NCBI RefSeq assembly: GCF_003686955.1
Contig: NZ_RCVM01000001.1
Span: forward strand, 62,001-126,000
From: Streptococcus hillyeri
Lineage (GTDB): Bacteria; Bacillota; Bacilli; Lactobacillales; Streptococcaceae
Length of the DNA: 64,000 bases
Direction: 5' to 3'
Below are positions 33,221-42,479 of the stretch, in pieces. Numbering within the stretch: the stretch's first letter is position 1; each line of letters starts with the position of its first letter. A program made the translations under genes and the position numbers. Under the pieces are notes generated by a model, which saw only the letters and a list, made by a program, of their open reading frames with translations, searched no databases and had not been told where the DNA came from.

Positions 33221-34102
33221 ATGGTTATTGAATTAAAAAATGAACAGTTAACAGTACAGTTTTCGGAGTTTGGTGGTGCTTTATCTTCTATTAAAGATAA
33301 AGATGGAGTTGAATACCTTTGGCAAGGTAATCCAGAATATTGGAGTGGACAAGCGCCAGTTTTATTTCCGATTTGTGGTAGTGTAAGGGATGATAAAGTG
33401 TTTATAGATGAAAAAGTGAGAAATATCCCGAGACATGGATTGGTTAGAAAGGAAAATTTTGATTATTGTAAGATAGATGACAGCACAGTGTCCTTTAGTT
33501 TTAAGGCTAATGAAAAAACACTTAAAGAATATCCTTATCATTTTGTGTTGAATATTATATATAAATTACATGGTTCAACAATAACAACGGAATATCAGGT
33601 GACAAGCAGTGAAATTGAACGTTCAATTCCTTACTTTATTGGAGGTCACCCAGGATTTAATTGCCCTTTAGAAAATAACGAGAAATACGAAGATTATTAT
33701 TTAGAATTTTCTGAACATGAAACATGTAGCATTCCAAAGAGTTTCCCAGATACTGGATTACTTGATTTACAAGATAGAACCCCTTTTCTTGAAAATCAAA
33801 ATAAACTAGATTTGAATTATTCTTTGTTTTCACACGATGCTATTACCCTAGATCAACTAAAGTCACGTAGTGTCAGTTTGAAGTCTAAAAAAAGTAATAA
33901 GGGAATTAAGGTGGATTTTAAAGATTTTCCACATTTAATTATTTGGTCTACCACTAATCAAAGTCCATTTATAGCCTTAGAGCCATGGAGTGGATTATCA
34001 ACATCATTAGAGGAATCAGATATATTGGAAGAGAAACAGGGGGTTACAGTTGTAGAACCAAGTCAAACGAGTATTAAATCATTTGCTATTACAATATTGT
34101 GA
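33221..34102 (+). CDS. lacX: Aldose 1-epimerase-like protein LacX
   Basis: 293 aa galactose-mutarotase superfamily member. EYLWQGNPEYWSGQAPVLFPICG and the later PYFIGGHPGFNCPL are typical of LacX, the last gene of lactococcal and streptococcal lac operons; its role is not settled, probably mutarotation. An in-frame TTG at 33200 exists, but SD GGAGGG (33209-33214) places the start at 33221. Noticeably AT-rich. Confidence 0.9.
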   Translation: MVIELKNEQLTVQFSEFGGALSSIKDKDGVEYLWQGNPEYWSGQAPVLFPICGSVRDDKVFIDEKVRNIPRHGLVRKENFDYCKIDDSTVSFSFKANEKTLKEYPYHFVLNIIYKLHGSTITTEYQVTSSEIERSIPYFIGGHPGFNCPLENNEKYEDYYLEFSEHETCSIPKSFPDTGLLDLQDRTPFLENQNKLDLNYSLFSHDAITLDQLKSRSVSLKSKKSNKGIKVDFKDFPHLIIWSTTNQSPFIALEPWSGLSTSLEESDILEEKQGVTVVEPSQTSIKSFAITIL

Positions 34103-34168
34103 CGAAAGTGTTGTTTGAAAAAAACTTTTCTTGTAAAAATGACAGATAGCAAGTATGATAGAAAACCT

Positions 34169-34387
34169 CAACTCGAATCGGTATCTGGCAAACACCGCCT
34201 CAGTTGGAGGAGTATTTTACAGGTGAATTTGCTTTGGGATGTTAAGAAAGATGAAAAGTTAGCTCAGCTTTTTAGTTATTCGTGTGAACGAGTATCGAAC
34301 TATTCCCACTGTTCTTCCTCCCAGTCCTATCAAACGATTGGAAGACTATAAAAATAAAAATCGTCACATGATATTAACGTTTTAGCT
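34169..34387 (+). pseudogene. Degenerate gene remnants (copy 2 of the 23.95-kb tail plus another fragment)
   Basis: 34169-34245 reads QLESVSGKHRL, then loses one base, then reads LEEYFTGEFALGC and stops. The intact tail at 23947-24039 has the same residues without the frameshift. A second open fragment (about 34267-34386) encodes NEYRTIPTVLPPSPIKRLED and stops. Neither has a start. Parents not recognised. They lie between lacX and the ccdA unit. Confidence 0.5.
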
Positions 34388-34679
34388 TATCAACTTATAG
34401 AAGAATATCCATTTTTCAAAATTATCGCCACAAAGTTTTGGCGTTTTCAGATATAAAGGTAATTGAAATTGTTGGTGTAAGGACAGTTGGATCGCGCATA
34501 ATATGGGTTATTTGGTTGTTTTTTCAAATAATTGACTTTTCTATCCTGAAATCACTCATTGAAATTAGTAACTACGGGAATGATTCGTATCAAAGTCAAG
34601 TTTTTGCATAGCAATATCCATGTTTTTTGACATGGATTTTTTTTATACTTAGTGTACAAATTAAGAAAGAGGTGTTGAC
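34388..34679 (+). other. Non-coding gap before ccdA
   Basis: No convincing ORF. It holds a small CGCCA/TGGCG stem-loop followed by TTTT (near 34427-34449) and a terminator at 34616-34643. TATACTTAGTG just after the terminator may be the ccdA -10 region. Confidence 0.4.
34616..34643 (+). terminator. Terminator upstream of ccdA
   Basis: ATCCATG pairs with CATGGAT and is followed by a run of T. Confidence 0.75.
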
Positions 34680-35396
34680 ATGGAAGGAATGATTCTATTT
34701 TCCTTATCTGTTTTTATTGCTGGGTTACTTTCATTTTTCTCTCCCTGTATTTTCCCCTTGCTTCCAGTGTATATGGGCATTTTATTAGACTCTAGTGAGG
34801 AGAGACAGGTGCGTTTCTTAGGTCTGACCATTAATTGGTATAGCCTTATCAAGACACTTAGCTTTATGCTTGGCTTATCGTCTGTTTTTCTGATTTTAGG
34901 GTTTGGTGCAGCCAGCCTAGGTCAAGTTTTAAATAGTCCAATTTTTCGTATCGTCATGGGAGCTATTATGTTGCTCTTAGGATTGCACCAGATGGATTTA
35001 CTGACAATTGCTCTTTTGCAAAAACAAAAGAAATTGCAACTTTCCATTCAAGATAAAAAAGGAGCATGGTCTGCCTTTCTATTAGGGTTAACCTTTAGTT
35101 TTGGTTGGACTCCTTGTGTTGGTCCCATTTTAGGGTCAGTTTTAGGACTTGCAGCTTCTGGTGGTGGCAGTTCGCTACAAGGAGGGATGTTATTACTGAT
35201 TTATACCTTGGGGTTATCTTTTCCATTTTTACTGCTCAGCCTTTCTACAACAGTAATGATGCGCTATTTTACAAAACTCAAGCCTCATATGTTACGGATG
35301 AAAAAAATGGGCGGAGCGCTTATTATCATTATGGGACTTTTACTCATGCTTGGAAAAGTTGATACTATAACAGCATTTTTTGAAACATTATTTTAA
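34680..35396 (+). CDS. ccdA: Cytochrome c biogenesis-type thiol transporter CcdA
   Basis: 238 aa with six predicted membrane helices. FFSPCIFPLLPVYMG and FGWTPCVGPILGSVLG hold the two conserved redox cysteines, each in a Pro-Cys context. CcdA moves electrons from cytoplasmic thioredoxin to extracytoplasmic thioredoxin-like proteins. The following genes (TlpA-like thioredoxin, msrAB) are its expected partners, matching the pneumococcal ccdA2-etrx2-msrAB2 arrangement. Confidence 0.93.
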   Translation: MEGMILFSLSVFIAGLLSFFSPCIFPLLPVYMGILLDSSEERQVRFLGLTINWYSLIKTLSFMLGLSSVFLILGFGAASLGQVLNSPIFRIVMGAIMLLLGLHQMDLLTIALLQKQKKLQLSIQDKKGAWSAFLLGLTFSFGWTPCVGPILGSVLGLAASGGGSSLQGGMLLLIYTLGLSFPFLLLSLSTTVMMRYFTKLKPHMLRMKKMGGALIIIMGLLLMLGKVDTITAFFETLF

Positions 35397-35417
35397 ATGA
35401 ATAAAAGGAGAACACAC

Positions 35418-35636
35418 ATGAAATCAACAAAAACACTCACAACAATGGCACTATTACTTATCTCAACAGGTCTATTAACAGCTTGTTCGACAACACAAAA
35501 GATGGAAGATAAAAAAGCTGAGACCACAATGATGGAAAAATCAGATAAAATGATGGACGACAAGAAAATGTCAGGAGACAAAATGATGGACGACGAGAAG
35601 ATGTCAGAAGATAAAATGATGGATGGCAAGAAATAA
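35418..35636 (+). CDS. Small methionine-rich lipoprotein
   Basis: 72 aa. Signal peptide with lipobox LLTAC (Cys23), then a 50-residue mature chain of which 11 residues (22%) are Met. It is built from an imperfect repeat, DKMMDDKKMS / DKMMDDEKMS / DKMMDGKK, with almost no hydrophobic residues other than Met, so it is probably disordered. SD AAAGGAG suits the ATG at 35418. It sits between ccdA and the thioredoxin and msrAB genes, so it may be an oxidant sink or a substrate recycled by MsrAB. That role is inference. Confidence 0.8.
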   Translation: MKSTKTLTTMALLLISTGLLTACSTTQKMEDKKAETTMMEKSDKMMDDKKMSGDKMMDDEKMSEDKMMDGKK

Positions 35637-35698
35637 GCCTCATCATAAAAGAACGACATGACAAGTTAGAAAATCTTGACTCAAAGGAGGAGGAAGAA

Positions 35699-36262
35699 AT
35701 GAAGAAATTACAGTTACTAGCAACCGTAGTTGCGTGTGCAGGTGTCATGACTGCCTGCTCGGCACAGTCAGGTAAGGGCGACGAAAATGGTGCTAAAATG
35801 TCTAAAACAATGCCTACACAGTCAGATAAGTCTCAGAAAATTGTTGCAGAAGGTATGGATTTTCAATTGACCGGTATTGATGGAAAGACTTACCACTTGT
35901 CAGATTATAAAGGAAAAAAAGTTTATCTTAAATACTGGGCTTCTTGGTGTCCAATCTGTTTAGCAGGTCTTGAAGAATTAGATCAGCTTGCTAAAGAGGC
36001 ACCAGAAGATACAGTCATTCTATCAGTGGTATCTCCTGATCATAAGGGAGAACAATCCACAGAAGACTTCAAAAAATGGTACAAGGAACTTGGTTATAAG
36101 CATTTACCAGTTCTTCTTGATCCTGATGGCACGCTTATTTCTGAACAAGGTGTAAGGGTTTACCCGACATCCAGTTTTATCAATGAAAAGGGAGAATTTG
36201 TCAAGACCCAACCAGGTCATTTAGAATCTGATGACATTTTGGAACAATTAGCAAATTTGTAA
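35699..36262 (+). CDS. Extracellular thioredoxin-like lipoprotein (TlpA/Etrx family)
   Basis: 187 aa. Lipobox MTACS at residues 18-22, a short linker containing several Met, then a TlpA/ResA-like domain with active site WASWCPICLAGLEELD and the cis-Pro region VYPTSSFI. It takes electrons from CcdA and passes them to MsrAB. Strong SD (AAGGAGGAGG). Confidence 0.92.
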   Translation: MKKLQLLATVVACAGVMTACSAQSGKGDENGAKMSKTMPTQSDKSQKIVAEGMDFQLTGIDGKTYHLSDYKGKKVYLKYWASWCPICLAGLEELDQLAKEAPEDTVILSVVSPDHKGEQSTEDFKKWYKELGYKHLPVLLDPDGTLISEQGVRVYPTSSFINEKGEFVKTQPGHLESDDILEQLANL

Positions 36263-36295
36263 TGCTATCTATAATCAGTGAAGGAGTTATCCCAT

Positions 36296-37399
36296 ATGGT
36301 ACTTAAACAGTTACTTGCCAGTTTAGCACTGGTCATTATCCTTATCCTAGGTTATCTAACGCTTCAGACGAAAGGAAATACGAAAACAATGTCAAAATCA
36401 GAGATGACTCTTCCAAAAGTGGAGAAAATGGCTCAAAAAGTAAAACCTGTTGCACCAGAAAACCTGAAAGATATTTATCTAGCAGGAGGGTGTTTCTGGG
36501 GCGTTGAAGAATATTTTGCGCGTGTGGATGGTGTGGTTGATGTCACTGTTGGTTATGCGAATGGAAAGAGTGAGACGACCAACTATAAGCTTATTGGCCA
36601 AACAGGTCATGCCGAAACGGTTCATGTTCAGTACGATAAGAGTTGCATTTCTTTACGTGATTTATTACTTCATTATTTTCGTATCATCAATCCTACGAGT
36701 GTCAATAAGCAGGGCAACGATGTAGGTGCCCAATATCGAACCGGTATTTATTACACCGATGATCAGGATTTACCAATTATCGAAAAAGCTTTAGCTGAAT
36801 TGGCTAAGAAGTATGATAAACCCATTGCGATTGAGAAAGAACCTTTGAAACACTATATTTTAGCTGAGGATTACCATCAAGATTATTTAGCAAAAAATCC
36901 GAATGGCTATTGTCATATCAACGTGAATGCGGCAGCTTATCCAGTGATTGATGACACCTTATACCATAAGCCTAGTGACGAAGAATTGAAAACCTTATTA
37001 AGTGCTGAAGAATATAATGTAACCCAGAAAAATGGGACAGAACGCGCCTTTTCAAATCGTTACTGGGACCAATTTGAACCAGGTATCTATGTTGATGTGG
37101 TAACAGGTGAACCCCTCTTTTCATCAAGAGATAAGTTCGAATCAGGTTGTGGGTGGCCAAGTTTTTCTCGCCCGATCAGTCCTGATGTGATGGTTTATAA
37201 GGAAGATACGAGTTTTAACATGACACGTACAGAAGTACGTAGCCGTGTGGGTGACTCTCACTTGGGGCATGTCTTTACAGATGGTCCAGAGGACAAGGGA
37301 GGTCTTCGCTACTGTATCAACAGCTTGTCTATTCGATTTATTCCTAAAGCAGAAATGGAAAAAAATGGCTACGGTTACTTACTAGACTACGTTGAATAA
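36296..37399 (+). CDS. msrAB: Membrane-anchored methionine sulfoxide reductase MsrAB
   Basis: 367 aa bifunctional enzyme that repairs both Met-sulfoxide stereoisomers in surface proteins. N-terminal anchor (residues 4-22), MsrA domain with catalytic [11 protein letters not shown], MsrB domain with [13 protein letters not shown] and the catalytic Cys in [13 protein letters not shown]. The zinc-binding CxxC pairs of many MsrB proteins are absent. A GTG at 36278 is in frame, but SD AAGGAG suits the ATG at 36296. Confidence 0.95.
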   Translation: MVLKQLLASLALVIILILGYLTLQTKGNTKTMSKSEMTLPKVEKMAQKVKPVAPENLKDIYLAGGCFWGVEEYFARVDGVVDVTVGYANGKSETTNYKLIGQTGHAETVHVQYDKSCISLRDLLLHYFRIINPTSVNKQGNDVGAQYRTGIYYTDDQDLPIIEKALAELAKKYDKPIAIEKEPLKHYILAEDYHQDYLAKNPNGYCHINVNAAAYPVIDDTLYHKPSDEELKTLLSAEEYNVTQKNGTERAFSNRYWDQFEPGIYVDVVTGEPLFSSRDKFESGCGWPSFSRPISPDVMVYKEDTSFNMTRTEVRSRVGDSHLGHVFTDGPEDKGGLRYCINSLSIRFIPKAEMEKNGYGYLLDYVE

Positions 37400-37544
37400 G
37401 TTAAGAGACTAGGTAACCAATGTGCTATCTATTAGAAAGGGGTTGAACATTAAACAGCTCCTTTTCTTTATATTATCTTAATAAAACTATGATAAAATAA
37501 ATTGGTTTAAGAGTTATGGCTAAGATACTTTATGTGAGGTGAAG

Positions 37545-38279
37545 ATGTATTCAATTTTAATTGTAGAAGATGAGTATTTAGTCCGTCGGGGGATTTGTTC
37601 ACTCATTGATTTCAAGTCTTTTCAGATTGATCGTGTAGCTGAAGCTGAAAATGGACGTAAGGCTTGGGAATTATTTCAAGCGGAGCCTTTTGACATTGTC
37701 CTGACAGATATCAACATGCCTAAGATGAATGGGATTCAGTTGGCTCAAGCGATTAAAGAAAAACACCCTTCTTGTCATGTTATTTTTTTGACTGGTTATA
37801 ATGAGTTTGATTATGCCTTATCGGCTGTTAAACTTGGAGTGGAAGATTACCTCTTAAAACCCTTTAGTAAAGAAGATGTTGAGAAGATGTTGGTAAGTGT
37901 TCTTGAAAAATTACAAGCAGAGCAGAAAAGACATCAAGTAGAGACCTATATTGTTCATGATGAAGCTAGTGATTTGAAAAAACGTATTGAAAAACACTTG
38001 GGAGAAAGTGATTTCTCTTTGAAACAGTTAGCGGAAGAGCTGGGCTTTAGCCCGAATCATCTGAGCGTGCGTATCAAAAAAGAATTAGGAATGACTTTTC
38101 AAGATTACCTCATTCAAGAGCGTATGCGTCAGGCAAAATTATTATTGCTGACGACAGAATTAAAAATTTATGAAGTGGCAGAGAGTGTTGGTTTTTGGGA
38201 CATGAATTATTTTTCGCAGCGCTTTAAGCAAGTCGTTGGAGTGACACCTAGACAATTCCGTAAGGGGGAGGGGAAATGA
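37545..38279 (+). CDS. Response regulator, AraC/YesN type
   Basis: 244 aa. Receiver domain with acceptor Asp55 (IVLTDINMPKMNG) and Lys in EDYLLKPFSK; C-terminal AraC-type double helix-turn-helix (FSLKQLAEELGFSPNHLSVR, IYEVAESVGFWDMNYFSQRF). SD GAGGTG; a GTG two codons upstream is in frame. It overlaps the kinase gene by 4 bp. The same order after msrAB is known in pneumococcus, so control of the redox cluster is possible, but the ligand is unknown. Confidence 0.93.
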   Translation: MYSILIVEDEYLVRRGICSLIDFKSFQIDRVAEAENGRKAWELFQAEPFDIVLTDINMPKMNGIQLAQAIKEKHPSCHVIFLTGYNEFDYALSAVKLGVEDYLLKPFSKEDVEKMLVSVLEKLQAEQKRHQVETYIVHDEASDLKKRIEKHLGESDFSLKQLAEELGFSPNHLSVRIKKELGMTFQDYLIQERMRQAKLLLLTTELKIYEVAESVGFWDMNYFSQRFKQVVGVTPRQFRKGEGK

Positions 38280-40006
38280 AACGGTTATCCTTAGCCACTC
38301 AGTTTTTTGTTTATAGTTTTCTGGTGATGTTGCTTTTGTTAGGGGGTGTTGGAACTTTTTATTATCAGACCAGCTCGTCTGAGATTAGTCGCTTGATTGA
38401 TCAGAAAACGCAGGATAGCTTGCAGCAGTCGAATCAATTCATCAGTTCCTACTTAGACAAATTAAAGCAAACAACCACTAGCCTCACTCAGAATCATCTG
38501 TTACATCGCTATATCACAACACCTAATGAGGTTAATAAGGAAAGCCTCTTGTTTCTGATGTCAAGCGTGGTGGCTAGCGATACTGATTTGGTATCAGCGG
38601 TCTTGGTGACTAAGCAAGGAGAGGTTGTGTCAACAGATGATAAGATTGTGATGAAAACCTCCCAGGATATGATGTCTGAGGCATGGTATCAGGCGGCAAT
38701 TCATCAAAAAGCCATGCCTGTTTTGACACCTGTTCGTAAAGAAGCCTTATCAAAAGAGGGGGAGCAGTGGGTTATCTCAGTGACGCAAGAAATTGTAGAT
38801 TCTTCTGGGCAAAATCAAGGAGTATTGCGTTTGGATATTGCCTACAAGAGCTTGGAGGACTATCTGGATCGTCTCAAATTGGGTAAGTCAGGGTTTACCT
38901 TTATCATTGATGAGAAGCAGGAATTTGTCTATCACCCCAAACAGTCGGTCTATTCGTCACCTGAGGAAATGTCTGAGATGAAAGCCTATCTTTGCTCAGA
39001 AGATGGCAAAACCGAAGGGGAGCGGGTATTGGTTTACCAGCTGTCTATTCCCAACAGTCATTGGACCTTGGTTGGTGTCGCGTCGTTAGATGAATTGCAC
39101 ATGGTGCAGCAGCAAATGCTTTTAACCTTTGTGGTAGCAGGTCTTGTTGCGTTGCTTATCTCAGCTATTGGAAGTGCTTTGGTCATTCGGATTTGGTTGA
39201 AACCCATACGAGATTTGCAGGAGGTCATTGTAGCAGTTGGAAATGGTAACTCTAAGTTCAGAGCCAAGGAAGTGGGGACGGTTGAAGTGTTAGACCTCTC
39301 TCGCTATTTTAATCAAATGTTAGACCAAATCGACCAATTGATGTTCTCTATAAAGGAACAGGAGCAGAATATTCGTGAGTATGAGCTTATTGCCCTTGCG
39401 AGCCAAATCAATCCGCATTTCCTCTACAATACGCTAGATACGATTATTTGGATGACCGAATTTAATGATCGTGAGCGTGTGGTTGCTCTGACCAAGGCTT
39501 TGGCTAACTATTTCCGACTGGCTTTAAATAATGGAAATGAGCAAATCGCCTTAAAGGATGAGTTAGAACACGTGAAACAGTATCTCTTTATTCAAAAGCA
39601 ACGGTACGGAGAACAGTTACAATATGACTTCCAAGAGTTACCAGCTTGGGATAATTACCAAATTCCTAAATTGATACTGCAACCAATTGTGGAAAATGCG
39701 ATTTATCACGGTATTAAAGAGGTTGACCGTCAGGGGATGATTAAGATAGCAGTTTCTGATACCGAAGACCATCTCATCGTCAGTATCGAAGATAATGGGA
39801 AAGGTTTTGATAGCCTGACTAAGTCAGATAGTGATGAGCCTAAAATGAAGCAAGGTGGTGTTGGCTTAAAAAATGTTGACCAGCGCTTACGTTTACAATT
39901 TGGAGAAGCCTATCACATGGTTATTGCTTCAGAAAAGGATTGTTTTACACGAATTGAACTCTTTTTACCTAAAATGGCAGTAAAAAATGAGATAATAGGC
40001 CATTAG
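38276..40006 (+). CDS. Sensor histidine kinase, YesM/LytS type
   Basis: 576 aa. Membrane helix at residues 12-30, an extracellular Cache-like sensor (about 31-275, with SAVLVTKQGEVVSTDD and GFTFIIDEKQEFVYHP), a second helix (about 282-308), HAMP, then the His_kinase box ASQINPHFLYNTLDTIIWM and HATPase motifs ENAIYHGIKE and DNGKGF. The ligand is not evident. Confidence 0.93.
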   Translation: MKRLSLATQFFVYSFLVMLLLLGGVGTFYYQTSSSEISRLIDQKTQDSLQQSNQFISSYLDKLKQTTTSLTQNHLLHRYITTPNEVNKESLLFLMSSVVASDTDLVSAVLVTKQGEVVSTDDKIVMKTSQDMMSEAWYQAAIHQKAMPVLTPVRKEALSKEGEQWVISVTQEIVDSSGQNQGVLRLDIAYKSLEDYLDRLKLGKSGFTFIIDEKQEFVYHPKQSVYSSPEEMSEMKAYLCSEDGKTEGERVLVYQLSIPNSHWTLVGVASLDELHMVQQQMLLTFVVAGLVALLISAIGSALVIRIWLKPIRDLQEVIVAVGNGNSKFRAKEVGTVEVLDLSRYFNQMLDQIDQLMFSIKEQEQNIREYELIALASQINPHFLYNTLDTIIWMTEFNDRERVVALTKALANYFRLALNNGNEQIALKDELEHVKQYLFIQKQRYGEQLQYDFQELPAWDNYQIPKLILQPIVENAIYHGIKEVDRQGMIKIAVSDTEDHLIVSIEDNGKGFDSLTKSDSDEPKMKQGGVGLKNVDQRLRLQFGEAYHMVIASEKDCFTRIELFLPKMAVKNEIIGH

Positions 40007-40091
40007 CAGAGTGACTTAATAATTAATGTTTCTCTGGTAATGAGTATTTCAGTCTGAAAAAATGAAGAGTTAGACAAGATTATCAAAACTG

Positions 40092-40118
40092 AAAAGTTGG
40101 GCTTTGCTCAGCTTTTTT
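40092..40118 (+). terminator. Terminator after the two-component system
   Basis: AAAGTTGGGC can pair with GCTCAGCTTT (G-U pairs), followed by T residues. A possible mutM promoter (TAGAAT, 40122-40127) follows at once. Confidence 0.65.
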
Positions 40119-40146
40119 GGTAGAATGGTGTATAGAAAGAAGAGAG

Positions 40147-40279
40147 AAAGGAGCGAGCTAGCGAGCTCAACTGAACTCGCCTACAAGGCTTGGAAAAAAG
40201 ATAAGATATCCTAGGTGTAAGCACCTGCGTCATCTTCCTATTTTTCTGTGCCTTGCTTAACGGCTCTGTATCTTAATTT
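40147..40279 (+). promoter_or_regulatory. Structured leader between SD and mutM start (element C)
   Basis: A good SD, AAAGGAG (40147-40153), lies 126 nt from the mutM ATG. Between them are an outer GAGC/GCTC stem (40155-40158 with 40263-40266), hairpin 1 GCGAG/CTCGC (40161-40165 with 40176-40180), and hairpin 2 built from CAAGGC/GCCTTG (40184-40189 with 40250-40255), GAAAAA/TTTTTC (40193-40198 with 40241-40246), AAGAT/ATCTT (40203-40207 with 40232-40236) and AGGTG/CACCT (40213-40217 with 40222-40226). The end, CTGTATCTTAATTT, abuts the ATG. Confidence 0.65.
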
Positions 40280-41107
40280 ATGCCAGAGTTACCAGAAGTA
40301 GAGACGGTTCGCCGTGGTTTGGAGCGGTTGATTGTGGGTCGGACGATTACAGCTGTTAAGATTTTATATTCTCCCATGGTCAAGACAGGTGCCGAAGAGT
40401 TTAGCTTATATTTGTTGGGGTTACAGATTGAGGCGATGCGCCGCCGTGGCAAGTATTTGATTTTTGATTTGGGACAAGCGGTGCTGATTTCTCATTTACG
40501 GATGGAAGGGAAGTACTTGGTCTTTTCAGATAAGGATCAGGTACCTGACAACAAGCATTTTCATGCCTTTTTCACTTTGGACAATGGCGCTGTGCTAGTT
40601 TATCAAGACGTCCGTAAGTTTGGAACGATGGAGCTCTTGGCAAAGGCTGAGGAAGCTGATTATTTTATCAAAAAGAAAATTGGTCCTGAGCCGACCAAAG
40701 AAGCCTTTAAGCTGAAACCTTTTGAAGAAGCTCTGCTATTGTCCCAAAAACTCATCAAACCCTATCTCTTGGAGCAAAGTCTGGTCGCAGGGCTTGGCAA
40801 TATCTATGTGGATGAGGTCTTGTGGGCGGCTAAGGTGCATCCTGAGCGGGTGGCGAGTAGTCTCAAAAAGACGGAAATCAAGCGGCTGCATGATGAGACG
40901 ATTCGTATCTTGCAGCTGGGGATTGAAAAAGGTGGCTCAACCATTCGGACCTATCAGAATGCCTTGGGGCTTAATGGAACCATGCAGGAGTATCATCAGG
41001 TGTATGGTAAGACAGGCGAGCCTTGTGCCCGTTGTGGCCGTGAGATTGTGAAAATTCAAGTGAGAGGGCGGGGCAGTCATTTCTGTCCAAGGTGTCAGAA
41101 GTTATGA
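40280..41107 (+). CDS. mutM: Formamidopyrimidine-DNA glycosylase MutM (Fpg)
   Basis: 275 aa base-excision repair enzyme that removes 8-oxoguanine. The catalytic N-terminus is [13 protein letters not shown] after Met removal, with conserved Lys and helix-two-turn-helix, and a C-terminal zinc finger CARCG...CPRCQKL. No SD lies directly before the ATG; the nearest lies across element C. It overlaps coaE by 4 bp (ATGA). Confidence 0.97.
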   Translation: MPELPEVETVRRGLERLIVGRTITAVKILYSPMVKTGAEEFSLYLLGLQIEAMRRRGKYLIFDLGQAVLISHLRMEGKYLVFSDKDQVPDNKHFHAFFTLDNGAVLVYQDVRKFGTMELLAKAEEADYFIKKKIGPEPTKEAFKLKPFEEALLLSQKLIKPYLLEQSLVAGLGNIYVDEVLWAAKVHPERVASSLKKTEIKRLHDETIRILQLGIEKGGSTIRTYQNALGLNGTMQEYHQVYGKTGEPCARCGREIVKIQVRGRGSHFCPRCQKL

Positions 41108-41685
41108 AAAAAGTGATTGGTCTGACAGGAGGGATCGCTTCTGGAAAATCAACGGTGTCCGCTTATTTAAGAGAGAAAGGCTATGCAGTGGTTGATGCTG
41201 ATCAGGTGGTTCGAGACTTGCAGCAAAAAGGCGGCGCTCTTTATCAGGTTTTACTGGAGTGGCTTGGAGAAGGGATTTTACAAGCAGATGGTGAGCTGAA
41301 TCGTTCGGAAATAGGGAAGCGACTGTTTGCTTCTAAGGAAATGTTGGCAGCGTCTGCAGAGCGTCAAAATCCGATCATTAGACAAGCCTTGTGGGAGCAA
41401 AAAGAAGCACTTCTAGCGACGGAAGCGGTGGTTATTCTTGATATTCCGCTCTTATTTGAACAAGGGTATGAGAGTTGGTGTGATGAGGTTTGGTTGGTCT
41501 GGGTTGACGAACAAACTCAGCTAACCCGCTTGATGGTACGAAACGGTTATACCGAAGCAGAAGCGAAGCAACGGATCGCAGCGCAAATGCCTTTAGCTGA
41601 TAAGAAAGAAAAAGCCAGCCACTGGATTGACAATAATGGGAAGCTGGCAGAAACCTTTGCACAGGTAGATGCTTTATTGCGATAG
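41104..41685 (+). CDS. coaE: Dephospho-CoA kinase CoaE
   Basis: 193 aa. Last step of CoA synthesis. Walker A is [22 protein letters not shown] and the lid-region [10 protein letters not shown] are present. The start at 41104 ([10 protein letters not shown]) overlaps the mutM stop; an in-frame upstream start would add four residues. Confidence 0.95.
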   Translation: MKKVIGLTGGIASGKSTVSAYLREKGYAVVDADQVVRDLQQKGGALYQVLLEWLGEGILQADGELNRSEIGKRLFASKEMLAASAERQNPIIRQALWEQKEALLATEAVVILDIPLLFEQGYESWCDEVWLVWVDEQTQLTRLMVRNGYTEAEAKQRIAAQMPLADKKEKASHWIDNNGKLAETFAQVDALLR

Positions 41686-41686
41686 A

Positions 41687-41709
41687 AGAGGGAGTCAGCT
41701 CCCTCTTTT
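41687..41709 (+). terminator. Terminator after coaE
   Basis: AGAGGGAG, TCAG loop, CTCCCTCT, then TTT. Confidence 0.88.
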
Positions 41710-41768
41710 GTCTTGTTTGTTTTGTATGACTTTGCTATAATAACGTTAAAAGAAAAGGAGATGATGAG

Positions 41769-42479
41769 ATGAAATTGATTGTTCGGGAATTGCAAAAATC
41801 ATTTCAAGAAAAAGACGTGCTCAAGGGAGTCACTTATACCTTTTCATCAGGAGAGATTACGGGGCTTTTAGGGAGAAATGGTGCTGGAAAGACAACTTTC
41901 TTCAATGTGCTTTACGGGGATCTTATGGCTGATGGCGGTGAGCTCTTTCTTGAAGAAAATGGGGTTGAACGTCCGCTACAAGTTGAAGATGTAGGCATGG
42001 TATTTTCGGAAAATTACCTGCCAGAATTTTTAACAGGGTATGAATTTATCACCTTTTACATGGACTTGCATGTGACAAATCCGCATAAGCGAGGGCAAAC
42101 TGTTGATGACTACCTTGACTTTATGGAGATTTCTGAGGAGGACCGTCATCGGATTATCAAGGGGTATTCTGACGGTATGAAGAGTAAATTATCCCTGCTC
42201 TGCCTATTGATTTCACGCCCTAAAGTTATTTTACTGGATGAGCCTTTGACGGCCGTAGATGTGGTGTCAAGTATTGCCATCAAGAGGTTATTGTTAACCT
42301 TAAAAGATGACCATATTTTGATTTTATCGACGCATATTATGGCACTGGCAGAAGATTTGTGTGATACGATTGCTCTTTTGGATAAAGGGGAAATGTCGCC
42401 TCTTGACTTGGAAGGGCACAAGGAGCAATTTGAAGAGAAAGTTTTGGAAGCCTTGCAAGGAGGTATTTATGAAACTTAG
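41769..42479 (+). CDS. ABC transporter ATP-binding protein
   Basis: 236 aa. Walker A is GRNGAGKTTFFN, Walker B is VILLDEPLTAVD, H-loop is STHIMA. The signature is degenerate, YSDGMKSKLSL instead of LSGGQ, which occurs in some exporter-type cassettes. Promoter with extended -10 TGCTATAAT (41733-41741). It overlaps the permease gene by 11 bp. Substrate unknown. Confidence 0.9.
   Translation: MKLIVRELQKSFQEKDVLKGVTYTFSSGEITGLLGRNGAGKTTFFNVLYGDLMADGGELFLEENGVERPLQVEDVGMVFSENYLPEFLTGYEFITFYMDLHVTNPHKRGQTVDDYLDFMEISEEDRHRIIKGYSDGMKSKLSLLCLLISRPKVILLDEPLTAVDVVSSIAIKRLLLTLKDDHILILSTHIMALAEDLCDTIALLDKGEMSPLDLEGHKEQFEEKVLEALQGGIYET

Noticed and set aside
34115-34351. 78-codon ORF after lacX
   Set aside because: It is an artefact of a frameshifted remnant; the real homology to 23947-24039 switches frame inside it.
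40147-40279. Self-splicing intron interpretation of the leader elements
   Set aside because: At about 130 nt they are too short for group I or II introns and show no catalytic core; kept only as a remote possibility to be tested by RNA sequencing.
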